Shown piece by piece: positions 15,576-24,237 of a stretch of DNA of 64,000 bases (position 1 is the first letter of the stretch; the number at the start of each line of letters is the position of its first letter). The notes beneath the pieces were generated by a model that saw only the letters and a list, made by a program, of their open reading frames with translations, had not been told where the DNA came from and searched no databases. A program made the position numbers and the translations under genes. The stretch comes from UBA5078 sp964538025 (lineage in GTDB: Bacteria; Pseudomonadota; Gammaproteobacteria; Pseudomonadales; Pseudohongiellaceae): the NCBI GenBank assembly GCA_964538025.1, contig CAZICZ010000002.1, positions 292,537 to 356,536 on the forward strand, given 5' to 3'.

Positions 15576-18170
15576 TTACTCGTCATGGGCATCAACCGCA
15601 ACATCTTCTCCGTCGGAGGCTAGAAGCTCGTCATCCGTGTCAGCGGGCTCCTGAACACGCTCCAGGCCTACCAACTTTTCATCCTGCTTGAGCTTAATCA
15701 GACGGACGCCCTGAGTGTTCCGACCGAGCACAGACACTTCATCGACGCGCGTCCTCACGAGAGTGCCTCGGTCCGAAATCAGCATGATTTCATCTCCGTC
15801 CGCCACTTGGGTGGCGCCGACGAGACGCCCGTTACGATCGCTCGTCTGCATCCCGATCACGCCCTGGCCACCTCGTCCATAGACAGGGAATTCTTCGGTC
15901 GCAGTGCGCTTGCCATAGCCATTCTCGCTGACCGTCAACACCTGCTTTCCAGCCTCGGGAATAATCAGAGAAATCATGGCGTGATCCTTGGCCAGTCGAA
16001 TGCCTCGCACCCCGCGCGCGGTGCGCCCCATTTCGCGCACATCAGACTCTTGGAAACGAATCACCTTGCCACTGCTGCTGAACAGCATGATGTCGTGCTC
16101 TCCGTTCGTGACAGCAGTGCCAATCAACCGATCGCCTTCGTCCAGCTCAATGGCGCGCAGACCCACGCTGCGTTGCCGCGAGAAACTGGTAAGGGCTGTT
16201 TTCTTGACGGTCCCCATGGCAGTCGCCATAAACACATAGTGCCCGTCGGTATACTCCTTGATGGGCAACATGCTGGTGATGTGCTCGCCCTCTTCAAGAG
16301 GAAGGATGTTCACAATCGGTTTGCCTCGGGACGTCCGGCTGGCCAGAGGGATGTTAAACACGCGTAGCCAGTACACCTTGCCCGTGCTGGTGAAGCACAA
16401 CAGCGTGTCGTGACTGCTGGCCACCAGCAGGTGTTCGACGCCATCTTCGTCTTTCACGGTCGCCGCTGCCCGCCCCATGCCGCCTCGGCGCTGCGCCTGA
16501 TAATCCGTCAAAGGCTGTGACTTTGCGTAACCTCCGCGCGAAATCGTGACTACACGGTCTTCTTCGGTAATCAAATCTTCCATGGAAAGATCGAGCTGGG
16601 AGGTAGTGATCTCCGTACGACGCGCATCCCCATAGGTTTCACGCACCAGGGCCAATTCATCCCGCACGACCTGGAACAGGCGCGTTTCACTGGCAAGGAT
16701 TTCCAGATAATCGCTGATCTGCAGCAAAAGCTCCTGATAGTCATTGATCAGTTTTTCCTGCTCGAGGCCGGTCAAACGGTGCAGCCTGAGTTCCAGAATT
16801 GCCTGGGCCTGGGCAGCCGAGAGGTAATAGTCCTCGCCACGCATGCCAAATTCTGCCGGCAGCTCTTCAGGTCGACAGGCATCTGCCCCGGCATCCCCCA
16901 GCAATTGCAGCACGCTCGCCGCACGCCAAGAGCGCGACATCAACTTTTCCTTCGCCTCCGCGCTGCTGGGAGACTCCTTGATCAGGGCAATAACGGCGTC
17001 GATATCAGCGAGCGCAACCGCGAGACCTTCCAGAATATGGCCACGCTCTCGTGCCTTGCGAAGCAGGAAGACAGTACGACGCGTCACCACTTCACGACGA
17101 TGCCGTATGAAGCATTCGATAATTTCTTTAAGATTCAGCAGCTTGGGCTGCCCATCCACCAGGGCAACCATGTTGATACCGAACACGGACTGCATCTGGG
17201 TCTGAGCATACAGATTGTTCAGGACAACCTCGCCTACCTCGCCACGACGCAATTCGATCACTATGCGCATGCCGTCCTTGTCGGATTCATCGCGCAGCTC
17301 GCTGATGCCCTCGATCTTCTTCTCCTTGACCAGCTCGGCAATCCGCTCGATCAGTCGGGCCTTGTTCAGCTGGTAGGGAATTTCGGTCACAATGATGGTC
17401 TGGCGGCCGCTCTTCTCGTCCTCGATGACCTCGGCACGTGCCCGCATGTAAATGCGGCCCCGTCCGGTTTTATAGGCTTCAACAATGCCTGCCCGGCCAT
17501 TGATAATGCCCGCCGTGGGAAAATCCGGTCCCTGGATGTACTCCATCAGCTCATCAACAGTGATGTTCTCGTTGTCGAGCAGCGCGACACAGGCGTCTAC
17601 CACTTCACGCAAATTGTGCGGAGGAATATTGGTCGCCATGCCGACGGCGATGCCCGAGGAGCCGTTGATCAGCAGATTGGGCACCTGCGTGGGGAAAACG
17701 TCTGGGATTTTCTCGGTGCCGTCGTAGTTGTCGGAGAAATCAACCGTTTCTTTGTCGAGATCTGCCATCAGGTCATGGGCAATCCGCGCCATGCGAATTT
17801 CGGTATAACGCATGGCAGCGGCTGCATCGCCATCCACCGAACCGAAGTTGCCCTGCCCGTCCACCAGGGTGTAACGCAGCGAGAAATCCTGTGCCATGCG
17901 CACGATCGTGTCGTACACCGCACTGTCACCGTGAGGGTGGTACTTACCGATCACGTCGCCGACAACCCTGGCCGATTTCTTGTAGGGCTTGTTCCAGTCG
18001 TTGGACAGGACGTTCATGGCAAACAGCACACGGCGGTGAACGGGTTTGAGCCCGTCACGCACATCGGGAAGTGCGCGGCCCACGATGACACTCATCGCGT
18101 ACGCCAGATACGATTCCCGCATTTCGCTCTCTAGCGAAACCGGTGAAACCTGTTTTGCAAATTCAGACAT
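15576..18170 (-). CDS. gyrA: DNA gyrase subunit A
   Basis: Breakage-reunion subunit of DNA gyrase (A2B2), which introduces negative supercoils. 864 residues. The active-site Tyr is at position 122 (AAMRYTE). The quinolone-resistance region YHPHGDSAVYDT keeps Ser83 and Asp87, so it looks quinolone-sensitive at those positions. The C-terminal beta-pinwheel contains the GyrA box QRRGGMG, and the protein ends in a very acidic tail. It is followed by pheA without serC, which lies between them in Pseudomonas. The 307 bases upstream are shared with divergent mtaD. Confidence 0.98.
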   Translation of the reverse strand: MSEFAKQVSPVSLESEMRESYLAYAMSVIVGRALPDVRDGLKPVHRRVLFAMNVLSNDWNKPYKKSARVVGDVIGKYHPHGDSAVYDTIVRMAQDFSLRYTLVDGQGNFGSVDGDAAAAMRYTEIRMARIAHDLMADLDKETVDFSDNYDGTEKIPDVFPTQVPNLLINGSSGIAVGMATNIPPHNLREVVDACVALLDNENITVDELMEYIQGPDFPTAGIINGRAGIVEAYKTGRGRIYMRARAEVIEDEKSGRQTIIVTEIPYQLNKARLIERIAELVKEKKIEGISELRDESDKDGMRIVIELRRGEVGEVVLNNLYAQTQMQSVFGINMVALVDGQPKLLNLKEIIECFIRHRREVVTRRTVFLLRKARERGHILEGLAVALADIDAVIALIKESPSSAEAKEKLMSRSWRAASVLQLLGDAGADACRPEELPAEFGMRGEDYYLSAAQAQAILELRLHRLTGLEQEKLINDYQELLLQISDYLEILASETRLFQVVRDELALVRETYGDARRTEITTSQLDLSMEDLITEEDRVVTISRGGYAKSQPLTDYQAQRRGGMGRAAATVKDEDGVEHLLVASSHDTLLCFTSTGKVYWLRVFNIPLASRTSRGKPIVNILPLEEGEHITSMLPIKEYTDGHYVFMATAMGTVKKTALTSFSRQRSVGLRAIELDEGDRLIGTAVTNGEHDIMLFSSSGKVIRFQESDVREMGRTARGVRGIRLAKDHAMISLIIPEAGKQVLTVSENGYGKRTATEEFPVYGRGGQGVIGMQTSDRNGRLVGATQVADGDEIMLISDRGTLVRTRVDEVSVLGRNTQGVRLIKLKQDEKLVGLERVQEPADTDDELLASDGEDVAVDAHDE

Positions 18171-18239
18171 AAAACTCTAATCCCTCAACATCACAGAAGC
18201 CTTTCATGGCATCGGATCAATGACAAAACCGCATCACCC

Positions 18240-18283
18240 AGCCCCGCACAAACCCATCGGAAAACCACCTGAAATGCGGGGCT
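18240..18283. repeat. 9-bp inverted repeat in the gyrA/mtaD divergent region
   Basis: The 18171-18477 intergenic stretch contains AGCCCCGCA (18240-18248) and TGCGGGGCT (18275-18283), a perfect inverted repeat separated by 26 bases. It would fall in the gyrA 5' untranslated leader. The loop is long and no T tract follows, so neither an operator nor a terminator can be claimed. Besides the mtaD -10 candidate I see nothing else here. Confidence 0.35.
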
Positions 18284-18438
18284 AATTCATTCTCAATAAA
18301 AGCGAGTGATGGTAACACAAATCTTCGCGGAACTGACACTGATTCAGGCACTTAAAGCGAGGGAAATATGAATTTCCGGCCCCTGCCAACGCGCGCAGGA
18401 ATCTCCCTTCGAGACGGGCTATTTACAATCGGTTTGGC

Positions 18439-18444
18439 TATAAT
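18439..18444 (+). promoter_or_regulatory. Candidate -10 element for mtaD
   Basis: A perfect TATAAT occurs in TTTGGCTATAATCGCG, 34 bases before the mtaD GTG. There is no good -35 at 16-18 bases, and the upstream TG is one base off for an extended -10. It is a plausible mtaD/ubiG/mupP promoter but only partly supported. Confidence 0.45.
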
Positions 18445-18477
18445 CGCGTGCTTTGAAAATTGCGCGGGAGCTTGGAT

Positions 18478-19818
18478 GTGACAGAGCACTCCATCGAGAC
18501 AGTCGATCTGCTGGTCCATGCACGCTGGGTCTTGGGTCCGGACGATAAACAGCCTCTTCTGGAGAATCACTGCGTCGTCGTCACTGACGGGCGGATCGTC
18601 GACATGTTGCCCAGCGCAGACGTCGCGAGTCGTTATCGCAGCCAGCAGGATTACCGGCTCGGGTCCCATGTCCTCATGCCGGGCTTCATCAATGCCCACG
18701 GCCATGCCGCCATGTCCCTGTTGCGCGGAGCCGCCGACGATCTCCCCCTTCAACGCTGGTTGCAGGACTATATCTGGCCCATTGAAGGTCGTTGGGTCGA
18801 TGAATCCTTCGTCTACCATGGCACGCAACTGGCGATCGCCGAAATGCTGCGTGGGGGCACGACGTGTTTCGCGGACATGTATTTTTTCCCGAATGAAGCC
18901 GCGCGTGCCGCCAGCGAGATTGGCATACGGGCACAGTTTGCAAGCCCGATTCTCGACTTCCCGACTGCATGGGCACAAAACGCCGACGAATATATCAGCA
19001 AGGCCACTGCCCTGTATGACCAGTACCGTCACCATCCCCTGATCTCGATTGCCTTTGGCCCCCATGCACCGTACACGGTGTCCGACGCCCCGTTGCGCAA
19101 AGTGGTGACGTTCGCTGAGGAGCTCGATATTCCGATCCACATGCACATTCATGAGACGGCACAGGAAGTGGCCGATGCCCTGGCATCGGACGGTCGACGC
19201 CCTCTGCTACGTCTCGCCGAGCTGGGACTGGTTTCCCCCCGCCTCGTCTGCATCCACGCCACCCAGTTGCTGGACGAAGAAATCGCCCTCCTTGCCCAAC
19301 ACGGGGCCAGCGTTGCCCATTGCCCAGAATCCAACCTGAAGCTGGCGAGCGGATTCTGTCCTGTTGCGCGACTTGTCGAAGCGGGCGTGAATGTCGCCCT
19401 TGGCACGGACGGAGCCGCCAGCAACAACGACCTCGACATGATGGGAGAAATGCAGACCGCCGCCCTGCTGGCAAAAGCCGTTGCGCAGGATGCCAGTGCA
19501 CTTCCCGCACTTCAGGCATTGCGTATGGCGACACGAAACGGCGCACGCGCCCTTGGGCTGGAACATCTGACCGGCGCCCTCGAACCAGGCAAATGGGCCG
19601 ATCTGACGGCCATTTCACTGGATGCACTCCACGCGATGCCCTGTTATCAACCGCTGTCCCAGCTTGTTTACAGCTCCCAGTCCCATCAGGTCAGTCACGT
19701 GTGGGTTGGCGGCAAGCTGCTCCTCGAGGAAGGACAACTCACCACTCTCGATCTGGATTCCCTGCAGCGCAATGTCCAGCAATGGCAGCAACGCATCGCT
19801 CCGGATACACGCGCCTGA
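18478..19818 (+). CDS. mtaD: 5-methylthioadenosine/S-adenosylhomocysteine deaminase (TRZ/ATZ amidohydrolase)
   Basis: Metal-dependent amidohydrolase predicted to deaminate methylthioadenosine or related adenosines. From a GTG at 18478, preceded by GGGAG seven bases upstream, it has 446 residues. Metal and active-site motifs are present: HGH in FINAHGHAAMS, HMHIHETAQEV, CIHATQL and the Asp motif GTDGAASNNDLDMM. A TTG at 18460 is a weaker start. The following genes ubiG, mupP and yciK are in the order seen in Pseudomonas, where the corresponding TRZ/ATZ gene deaminates methylthioadenosine. The amidohydrolase family is certain; the exact substrate rests on synteny. Confidence 0.88.
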   Translation: MTEHSIETVDLLVHARWVLGPDDKQPLLENHCVVVTDGRIVDMLPSADVASRYRSQQDYRLGSHVLMPGFINAHGHAAMSLLRGAADDLPLQRWLQDYIWPIEGRWVDESFVYHGTQLAIAEMLRGGTTCFADMYFFPNEAARAASEIGIRAQFASPILDFPTAWAQNADEYISKATALYDQYRHHPLISIAFGPHAPYTVSDAPLRKVVTFAEELDIPIHMHIHETAQEVADALASDGRRPLLRLAELGLVSPRLVCIHATQLLDEEIALLAQHGASVAHCPESNLKLASGFCPVARLVEAGVNVALGTDGAASNNDLDMMGEMQTAALLAKAVAQDASALPALQALRMATRNGARALGLEHLTGALEPGKWADLTAISLDALHAMPCYQPLSQLVYSSQSHQVSHVWVGGKLLLEEGQLTTLDLDSLQRNVQQWQQRIAPDTRA

Positions 19819-19842
19819 GGGCCACAGAGGAAATTTCACGTC

Positions 19843-20583
19843 ATGAGTGAATCTGCACGTACAAGCAATCACGAACCCGCGGAAATCCGCAAATTCGAAG
19901 CCCTCGCATCGCGCTGGTGGGACCCGCACAGCGAATTCAAGCCGCTGCATGAAATCAATCCGCTGCGCATGGGGTTCATCACCCGCAAAGTGACGCTTGC
20001 AGGCAAGCGGGTGCTGGATATCGGGTGCGGAGGCGGCATTCTCAGTGAAGCGATGGCGCGCCAGGGGGCTGACGTGTCTGCGATCGATCTCGCCGATGCC
20101 TCACTGGCGGTTGCCAAACTGCATCAGCTGGAAAGCGGGCTCTCCATCCATTACGAAAAGCTCGCGGCAGAGGACATGGCGGCGCGCGAACCGGGGTCCT
20201 TCGATGTCGTGACATGCCTTGAAATGCTCGAACACGTCCCCGACCCTGCCGCCATCGTGCACGCGTGTGCAACGCTGGTGAAACCGGGCGGCCACGTCTT
20301 CATCTCAACCATCAACCGGAACCCCAAAGCGTATCTTTTTGCGATTCTCGGCGCGGAGTACATCCTTAATCTCCTGCCGCGGGGTACGCACGATTACGCC
20401 AAGTTCATCAAACCTTCGGAACTCTATGCGTGGACGCGGGACGCGGGGCTCGATGCGGGCGAGGTGACGGGGATGGCCTACAACCCCCTCACCAAGCGCT
20501 ATTCCCTGGAATCCAACGTCGATGTCAATTACCTGGGGCACTTCGTGCGCCCAGCGACCGCCGAGGACAGTTCCTCGCAATGA
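19843..20583 (+). CDS. ubiG: Ubiquinone O-methyltransferase (UbiG)
   Basis: SAM-dependent methyltransferase that performs both O-methylations of ubiquinone synthesis. 246 residues, typical. The SAM-binding motif VLDIGCGGGILSEAMA is intact, the start region EIRKFEALASRWWDPHSEFKPLH is the UbiG signature, and the C-terminal DVNYLGHFVRP matches. Located between mtaD and mupP. The stop codon overlaps the mupP ATG (ATGA), so translation is coupled. Confidence 0.97.
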   Translation: MSESARTSNHEPAEIRKFEALASRWWDPHSEFKPLHEINPLRMGFITRKVTLAGKRVLDIGCGGGILSEAMARQGADVSAIDLADASLAVAKLHQLESGLSIHYEKLAAEDMAAREPGSFDVVTCLEMLEHVPDPAAIVHACATLVKPGGHVFISTINRNPKAYLFAILGAEYILNLLPRGTHDYAKFIKPSELYAWTRDAGLDAGEVTGMAYNPLTKRYSLESNVDVNYLGHFVRPATAEDSSSQ

Positions 20584-21260
20584 GCCTGCCGCTGACATCA
20601 TCTCCCGCGGCCGTCCTGTTCGATCTGGATGGCACCTTGCTGGACACCGCACCCGATTTCTTTGCCGTCCTCCAACAGATGAGTGGCACCACGGGCAGAC
20701 CCGCCCCCGCGTACGATCGCGTCCACGCCACCGTCTCCAACGGCGCACGCGCGCTGGTGCGCATGGCCTATGGTATCGAGGATAGCCATCCAGATTTTGA
20801 GTCTTTGCTGGAGAATCTGCTGACACGCTATCTGGCACAGATCGCGGTCACCGCCTCCCAACTCTACCCCGGCATGGAGACACTGCTGCGAACGCTGGAG
20901 GCCCGGTCAATCCCCTGGGGGGTGGTCACGAACAAAGCGTCACGGTACAGCATTCCCCTTCTCGACAAGCTCGGACTGGAAGAGCGCTGCGGCGTCCTGG
21001 TGTGCCCCGACCATGTCACCCACACCAAACCGCATCCGGAACCCCTGTTCCTCGCCTGTCAGCAATTGGGCGTGGCGCCGGAGCAGTCCGTGTATGTTGG
21101 GGACCATCCCCGCGATATCGAAGCAGGACGTGCGGCAGGCATGACCACCATCGCGGTGTCCTACGGCTATCTGCCGGACACGCCCGACATTCGGGAATGG
21201 GGGGCAGATCTCATTGCCGACTCTGCCGATGCCCTCCTGAAACTCTTGCCGCACGCCTGA
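20580..21260 (+). CDS. mupP: HAD-family sugar phosphatase, probably MupP
   Basis: Haloacid dehalogenase phosphatase of 226 residues with motif I FDLDGTLLDTAPD, motif II TNK in WGVVTNKASR, and motif IV VGDHPRDIEAGRAAG. The family includes phosphoglycolate phosphatase (Gph) and MupP, the N-acetylmuramate 6-phosphate phosphatase of peptidoglycan recycling. In Pseudomonas the gene between ubiG and yciK is MupP, so that assignment is favoured here. The ATG at 20580 overlaps the ubiG stop, deciding the start. Sequence alone does not separate MupP from Gph. Confidence 0.85.
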   Translation: MSLPLTSSPAAVLFDLDGTLLDTAPDFFAVLQQMSGTTGRPAPAYDRVHATVSNGARALVRMAYGIEDSHPDFESLLENLLTRYLAQIAVTASQLYPGMETLLRTLEARSIPWGVVTNKASRYSIPLLDKLGLEERCGVLVCPDHVTHTKPHPEPLFLACQQLGVAPEQSVYVGDHPRDIEAGRAAGMTTIAVSYGYLPDTPDIREWGADLIADSADALLKLLPHA

Positions 21261-21301
21261 TGACGCGCGCTGAAAGCCACCTGATACTAGAGTGAATTTA
21301 C

Positions 21302-22051
21302 ATGCAAAAAGACACGCAAGCTTTTGTTCCAGAAGATAATTATCTCTCAGGAAAGACCGTACTGGTTACTGGCGCAGGCGATGGCATCGGCAAGGCAGTG
21401 GCTCTGGCCTATGCCCGGTACGGTGCGACTGTTATCCTGCTCGGCCGCACCAGCAGCAAACTGGAAGCGGTGTACGACCAGATTCTGGCCGCAGGAGGAC
21501 CGGAATCGATCATTCATCCCATGGATCTGGCCAGTGCAAGCGATGAGGATTATCGCCAGCTTGGGGATTCGGTATCCGAACAGTGCGGCAGCCTTGACGG
21601 CCTCGTGCACTGCGCAGCCATTCTGGGCCCTCGCTCCCCCATTCAGTTCTATCCCCAAGAATCCTGGCTCAAAGTGATGCAGGTCAATGTCAACGCAGCC
21701 TTTGCCCTGACCAAGGCACTCCTGCCGGCACTGCAGAATGCGGCCAGTGCCAGTGTGATTTTCACGTCGTCGAGCGTCGGGCGCACCGGCCGCGCGTACT
21801 GGGGTGCTTATTCGGTGAGCAAATTTGCTACGGAGGGCATGATGCAGGTGCTGGCTGATGAACTGCGACTGACGAGTCACATTCGAGTCAACAGCATCGA
21901 TCCTGGCGGCACACGCAGCAACATGAGAAAAGAAGCCTACCCCGCCGAAGATCCACAAACCCTGCCCAGCCCGGAGGATCGCCTCCCGCTGTATCTGTTC
22001 CTGATGCACCCGGCATCGGAGGGCAGAACCGGGGAAGCGCTGAAGGCCTGA
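21302..22051 (+). CDS. yciK: Short-chain dehydrogenase YciK
   Basis: NAD(P)-dependent oxidoreductase of 249 residues. The cofactor motif TGAGDGIGKAVA is near residue 24, and the catalytic Ser and YSVSK (Tyr-x-x-x-Lys) are present in TSSSVGRTGRAYWGAYSVSK. The family is conserved downstream of mupP in Pseudomonas and next to the TopA/cysB region in enterics, but its substrate is unknown. The start begins 41 bases after mupP, so co-transcription is likely. A weak hairpin lies in the 311-base gap that follows. Confidence 0.92.
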   Translation: MQKDTQAFVPEDNYLSGKTVLVTGAGDGIGKAVALAYARYGATVILLGRTSSKLEAVYDQILAAGGPESIIHPMDLASASDEDYRQLGDSVSEQCGSLDGLVHCAAILGPRSPIQFYPQESWLKVMQVNVNAAFALTKALLPALQNAASASVIFTSSSVGRTGRAYWGAYSVSKFATEGMMQVLADELRLTSHIRVNSIDPGGTRSNMRKEAYPAEDPQTLPSPEDRLPLYLFLMHPASEGRTGEALKA

Positions 22052-22261
22052 CACCTCACCCCCGCCAACTGACTGACTCGCTTCCGGTTGGCGGCGCCAA
22101 TTTTCCGTCATTCCAGTGACACCTCTCTCGCCTCAGGCGAAAACTTGCCGCTTTGAACAGGAAAAGCGGCAATCCCCACCGCGGCACAACGGCGGCGGCA
22201 TCCCTCGCAAAATCACTCCATCCCATTGTTTTTAAAATGCTTTTCAGTCCTTCTCATGGGA

Positions 22262-22278
22262 TTGGCACGATACTGGCT
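22262..22278 (+). promoter_or_regulatory. Sigma-54 (RpoN) promoter candidate for the GGDEF genes
   Basis: TTGGCACG-ATAC-TGGCT matches the -24/-12 consensus TGGCACG-N4-TTGC at all but one position, with the invariant GG (22264-22265) and GC (22276-22277) separated by exactly ten bases. It lies in the 311-base gap before the first GGDEF gene, about 85 bases before its ATG. Transcription would start near 22289. The rest of the gap contains only an imperfect hairpin (22145-22172). Confidence 0.65.
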
Positions 22279-22362
22279 TAATGTGCTTCGCAGCCACACC
22301 TTATGCCATGCGCTGCCGGCCTGCCGCTTGTGGCAGAAACCTTATCGAAGGAGCACACCTGA

Positions 22363-23286
22363 ATGGCGACGCCACTGCAAACCTCGAACACTATTGATTT
22401 CAACAGTGCACGACTGAGCCTCAGCAAATCGCAGCCAACGCCCAGCGAATCTATCCGCGAGGATTACAGCGAGCGGCGCTACCGCATGGCGACAAGCCTC
22501 CAGACCACCCTCGATATCGAACAACTGTTGCAGCTGTTTCTGGCGGAGCTAAAACCCAGCGTTGAGTTGGATGGCCTGCAATACATCAATGAAAACCAGA
22601 AACTGCAGATTGTGACCGGACGCAAGGCGTCTCACAGCTGCGGCTACCGCCTGATAACCGCCAATGACCATCTCGGCGAGATTGTGTTCTACCGCAACAC
22701 GCGTTTCTCCGACCAGAATCTGCAGGCCATTGAGGTCATGCTGAGCGCCCTTATTTGCCCGCTCCGCAATGCACTGACCTACCGGGATGCGCTGCTGGCC
22801 TCCCTGACAGATCCCTTGACCGGCGCCGGAAACCGCATCGCGCTCGACAATGCACTGGAGCGTGAGATCAATCTCGCCCGCCGTTTCAAGCAACCCCTTT
22901 CGATTCTCGTGCTCGACATCGACCGCTTCAAGCAGGTCAACGACAGTTTTGGGCACAGCGCCGGTGATGCCGTATTGCGCGGGATAGTCCACACCCTCGG
23001 CAAGATCAACCGCAATACCGACCTGACGTTCCGTTATGGCGGTGACGAACTGGTCGTCCTCCTCAATCGCACCAACGCGGAAGGCGCTCTCGTGATCGCG
23101 GAGCGGCTGCGCAGAGCCATTGAGTCCCTTGAGCTGCAGGTCGGAGATGACAGCCTGGGGACTACCGTGAGTATTGGCGTGACCAGTTTTGGCGCCCAGG
23201 ACACGGCTGACAGCATGTTCAACCGCGCAGACAAAGCGCTGTACCTGATTAAAAGCGAAGGTGGCAACAAGGTCATCGCACTTTAA
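22363..23286 (+). CDS. GAF-like/GGDEF protein, probable diguanylate cyclase (GGDEL)
   Basis: 307-residue cytoplasmic protein. Residues about 45-135 form a small sensor-like domain (HSCGYRLITANDHLGEIVF) followed by a GGDEF domain from about 140. The signature loop is GGDEL (226-230) rather than GGDEF; the Gly-Gly-Asp-Glu core is intact, so cyclic di-GMP synthesis is plausible. The I-site RNTD (217-220), five residues upstream, could give product inhibition. DIDRFKQVND and the SFGHSAGDAVL segment are normal. A ribosome site AAGGAG precedes the ATG. It is followed after 39 bases by a paralogue and preceded by a sigma-54 promoter candidate. Confidence 0.93.
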   Translation: MATPLQTSNTIDFNSARLSLSKSQPTPSESIREDYSERRYRMATSLQTTLDIEQLLQLFLAELKPSVELDGLQYINENQKLQIVTGRKASHSCGYRLITANDHLGEIVFYRNTRFSDQNLQAIEVMLSALICPLRNALTYRDALLASLTDPLTGAGNRIALDNALEREINLARRFKQPLSILVLDIDRFKQVNDSFGHSAGDAVLRGIVHTLGKINRNTDLTFRYGGDELVVLLNRTNAEGALVIAERLRRAIESLELQVGDDSLGTTVSIGVTSFGAQDTADSMFNRADKALYLIKSEGGNKVIAL

Positions 23287-23325
23287 TTTCGAATTAACCA
23301 TAGCAACGCTATCAAGGGGTAAATC

Positions 23326-24237
23326 ATGGTCGTCTCTGTACATGCGAAATCGCAGAACGAGGCCAATGCGGAAAAAAGCAAACAAATCCTGCAACCCGAT
23401 GCCTTTGCCGGTGAAAAACTTGACCTGAAAATGCAGCTCACCGATGCGCTGCAGTCAACGCTTGAGCTCAATGCCCTGTTGGCCGTGTTTCTGGAAAAGG
23501 TGAGCACGGTGGTCCGTCTGGACGGGATTCACTATGTGAATGAAGATGCCGACGTCACTGCCAGCATCGCCAAGCAGGCCACGCACAGCTGCGGGTATCG
23601 CCTGATCACCAACGAAGACAGCCTTGGCGAAATCATCTTCAAGCGCGGTAAAAAATTTACGGAAAAGGAACTGGGCATCCTGGAGACCCTGCTCTCGCCG
23701 CTCATCTACCCGCTGCGTAATGCGCTTCGCTATACCTCTGCCGTACGGGCAGCATTCGCGGACCCGATGACCGGCATCGGCAATAAAAGCCACATGCTCC
23801 CAACGCTTGAGCGGGAAATCGATCTCGCGAAGCGTCACAATCAGCCCTTGTCGGTCTTGATGATTGAAGTCGACAGCCTTGGCAAACAAGCTAGTCGCGC
23901 TCTTGTGAAACAATCGAAGTTGGCAGTGACCGATCTGGCACAGCGTCTCGTCACGCTGACGCGCGCCACAGATGCGGTTTACCGTGTGGAATCCGGACTT
24001 TTCATGGCTATTCTCAGCAACACTGATCGCGTTGGCGCTCATGTGATTGCGAAGCGTATTTCAGAGAGTGCGCATGATCTGGTGCTCGTGGAAGACCATC
24101 AGGAAATCCAGAAGCTCACCTTGAGTGTCGGCATGGCAGTGATGACGGGAACGGATTCGAGTGCCAGCCTGATCGACCGCGCCAGCAAGGCACTGAGCAG
24201 TGCCAAGAAGCGCGGCGGGAACCTGATCCACAGTTAA
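23326..24237 (+). CDS. Degenerate GGDEF paralogue with intact I-site
   Basis: 303 residues, clearly a duplicate of the upstream gene. The sensor-like domain repeats HSCGYRLITNEDSLGEIIF, and the helix before the GGDEF domain is alike (IYPLRNALRYTSAVRAAFADP). The catalytic loop is replaced: ESGLF (222-226) stands where GGDEF should be, so cyclase activity is unlikely. The RATD I-site (213-216) is at exactly the right distance, which suggests cyclic di-GMP binding. Probably co-transcribed with the first gene. Its TAA overlaps the rluB stop on the other strand (TTAA). Confidence 0.92.
   Translation: MVVSVHAKSQNEANAEKSKQILQPDAFAGEKLDLKMQLTDALQSTLELNALLAVFLEKVSTVVRLDGIHYVNEDADVTASIAKQATHSCGYRLITNEDSLGEIIFKRGKKFTEKELGILETLLSPLIYPLRNALRYTSAVRAAFADPMTGIGNKSHMLPTLEREIDLAKRHNQPLSVLMIEVDSLGKQASRALVKQSKLAVTDLAQRLVTLTRATDAVYRVESGLFMAILSNTDRVGAHVIAKRISESAHDLVLVEDHQEIQKLTLSVGMAVMTGTDSSASLIDRASKALSSAKKRGGNLIHS

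Noticed and set aside
16779..18134. A 451-codon open frame on the plus strand over gyrA
   Set aside because: Complementary shadow of gyrA; no family content and no ribosome site.
18819..18835. Sigma-54-like TGGCACGCAACTGGC with GG-N10-GC spacing
   Set aside because: It lies deep inside the mtaD coding sequence with no gene start just downstream, so it is most likely chance.
22145..22172. Terminator after yciK (TTGCCGCTTT/AAAGCGGCAA)
   Set aside because: The 10-bp stem is real but no T tract follows on the plus strand; kept only as a weak hairpin.
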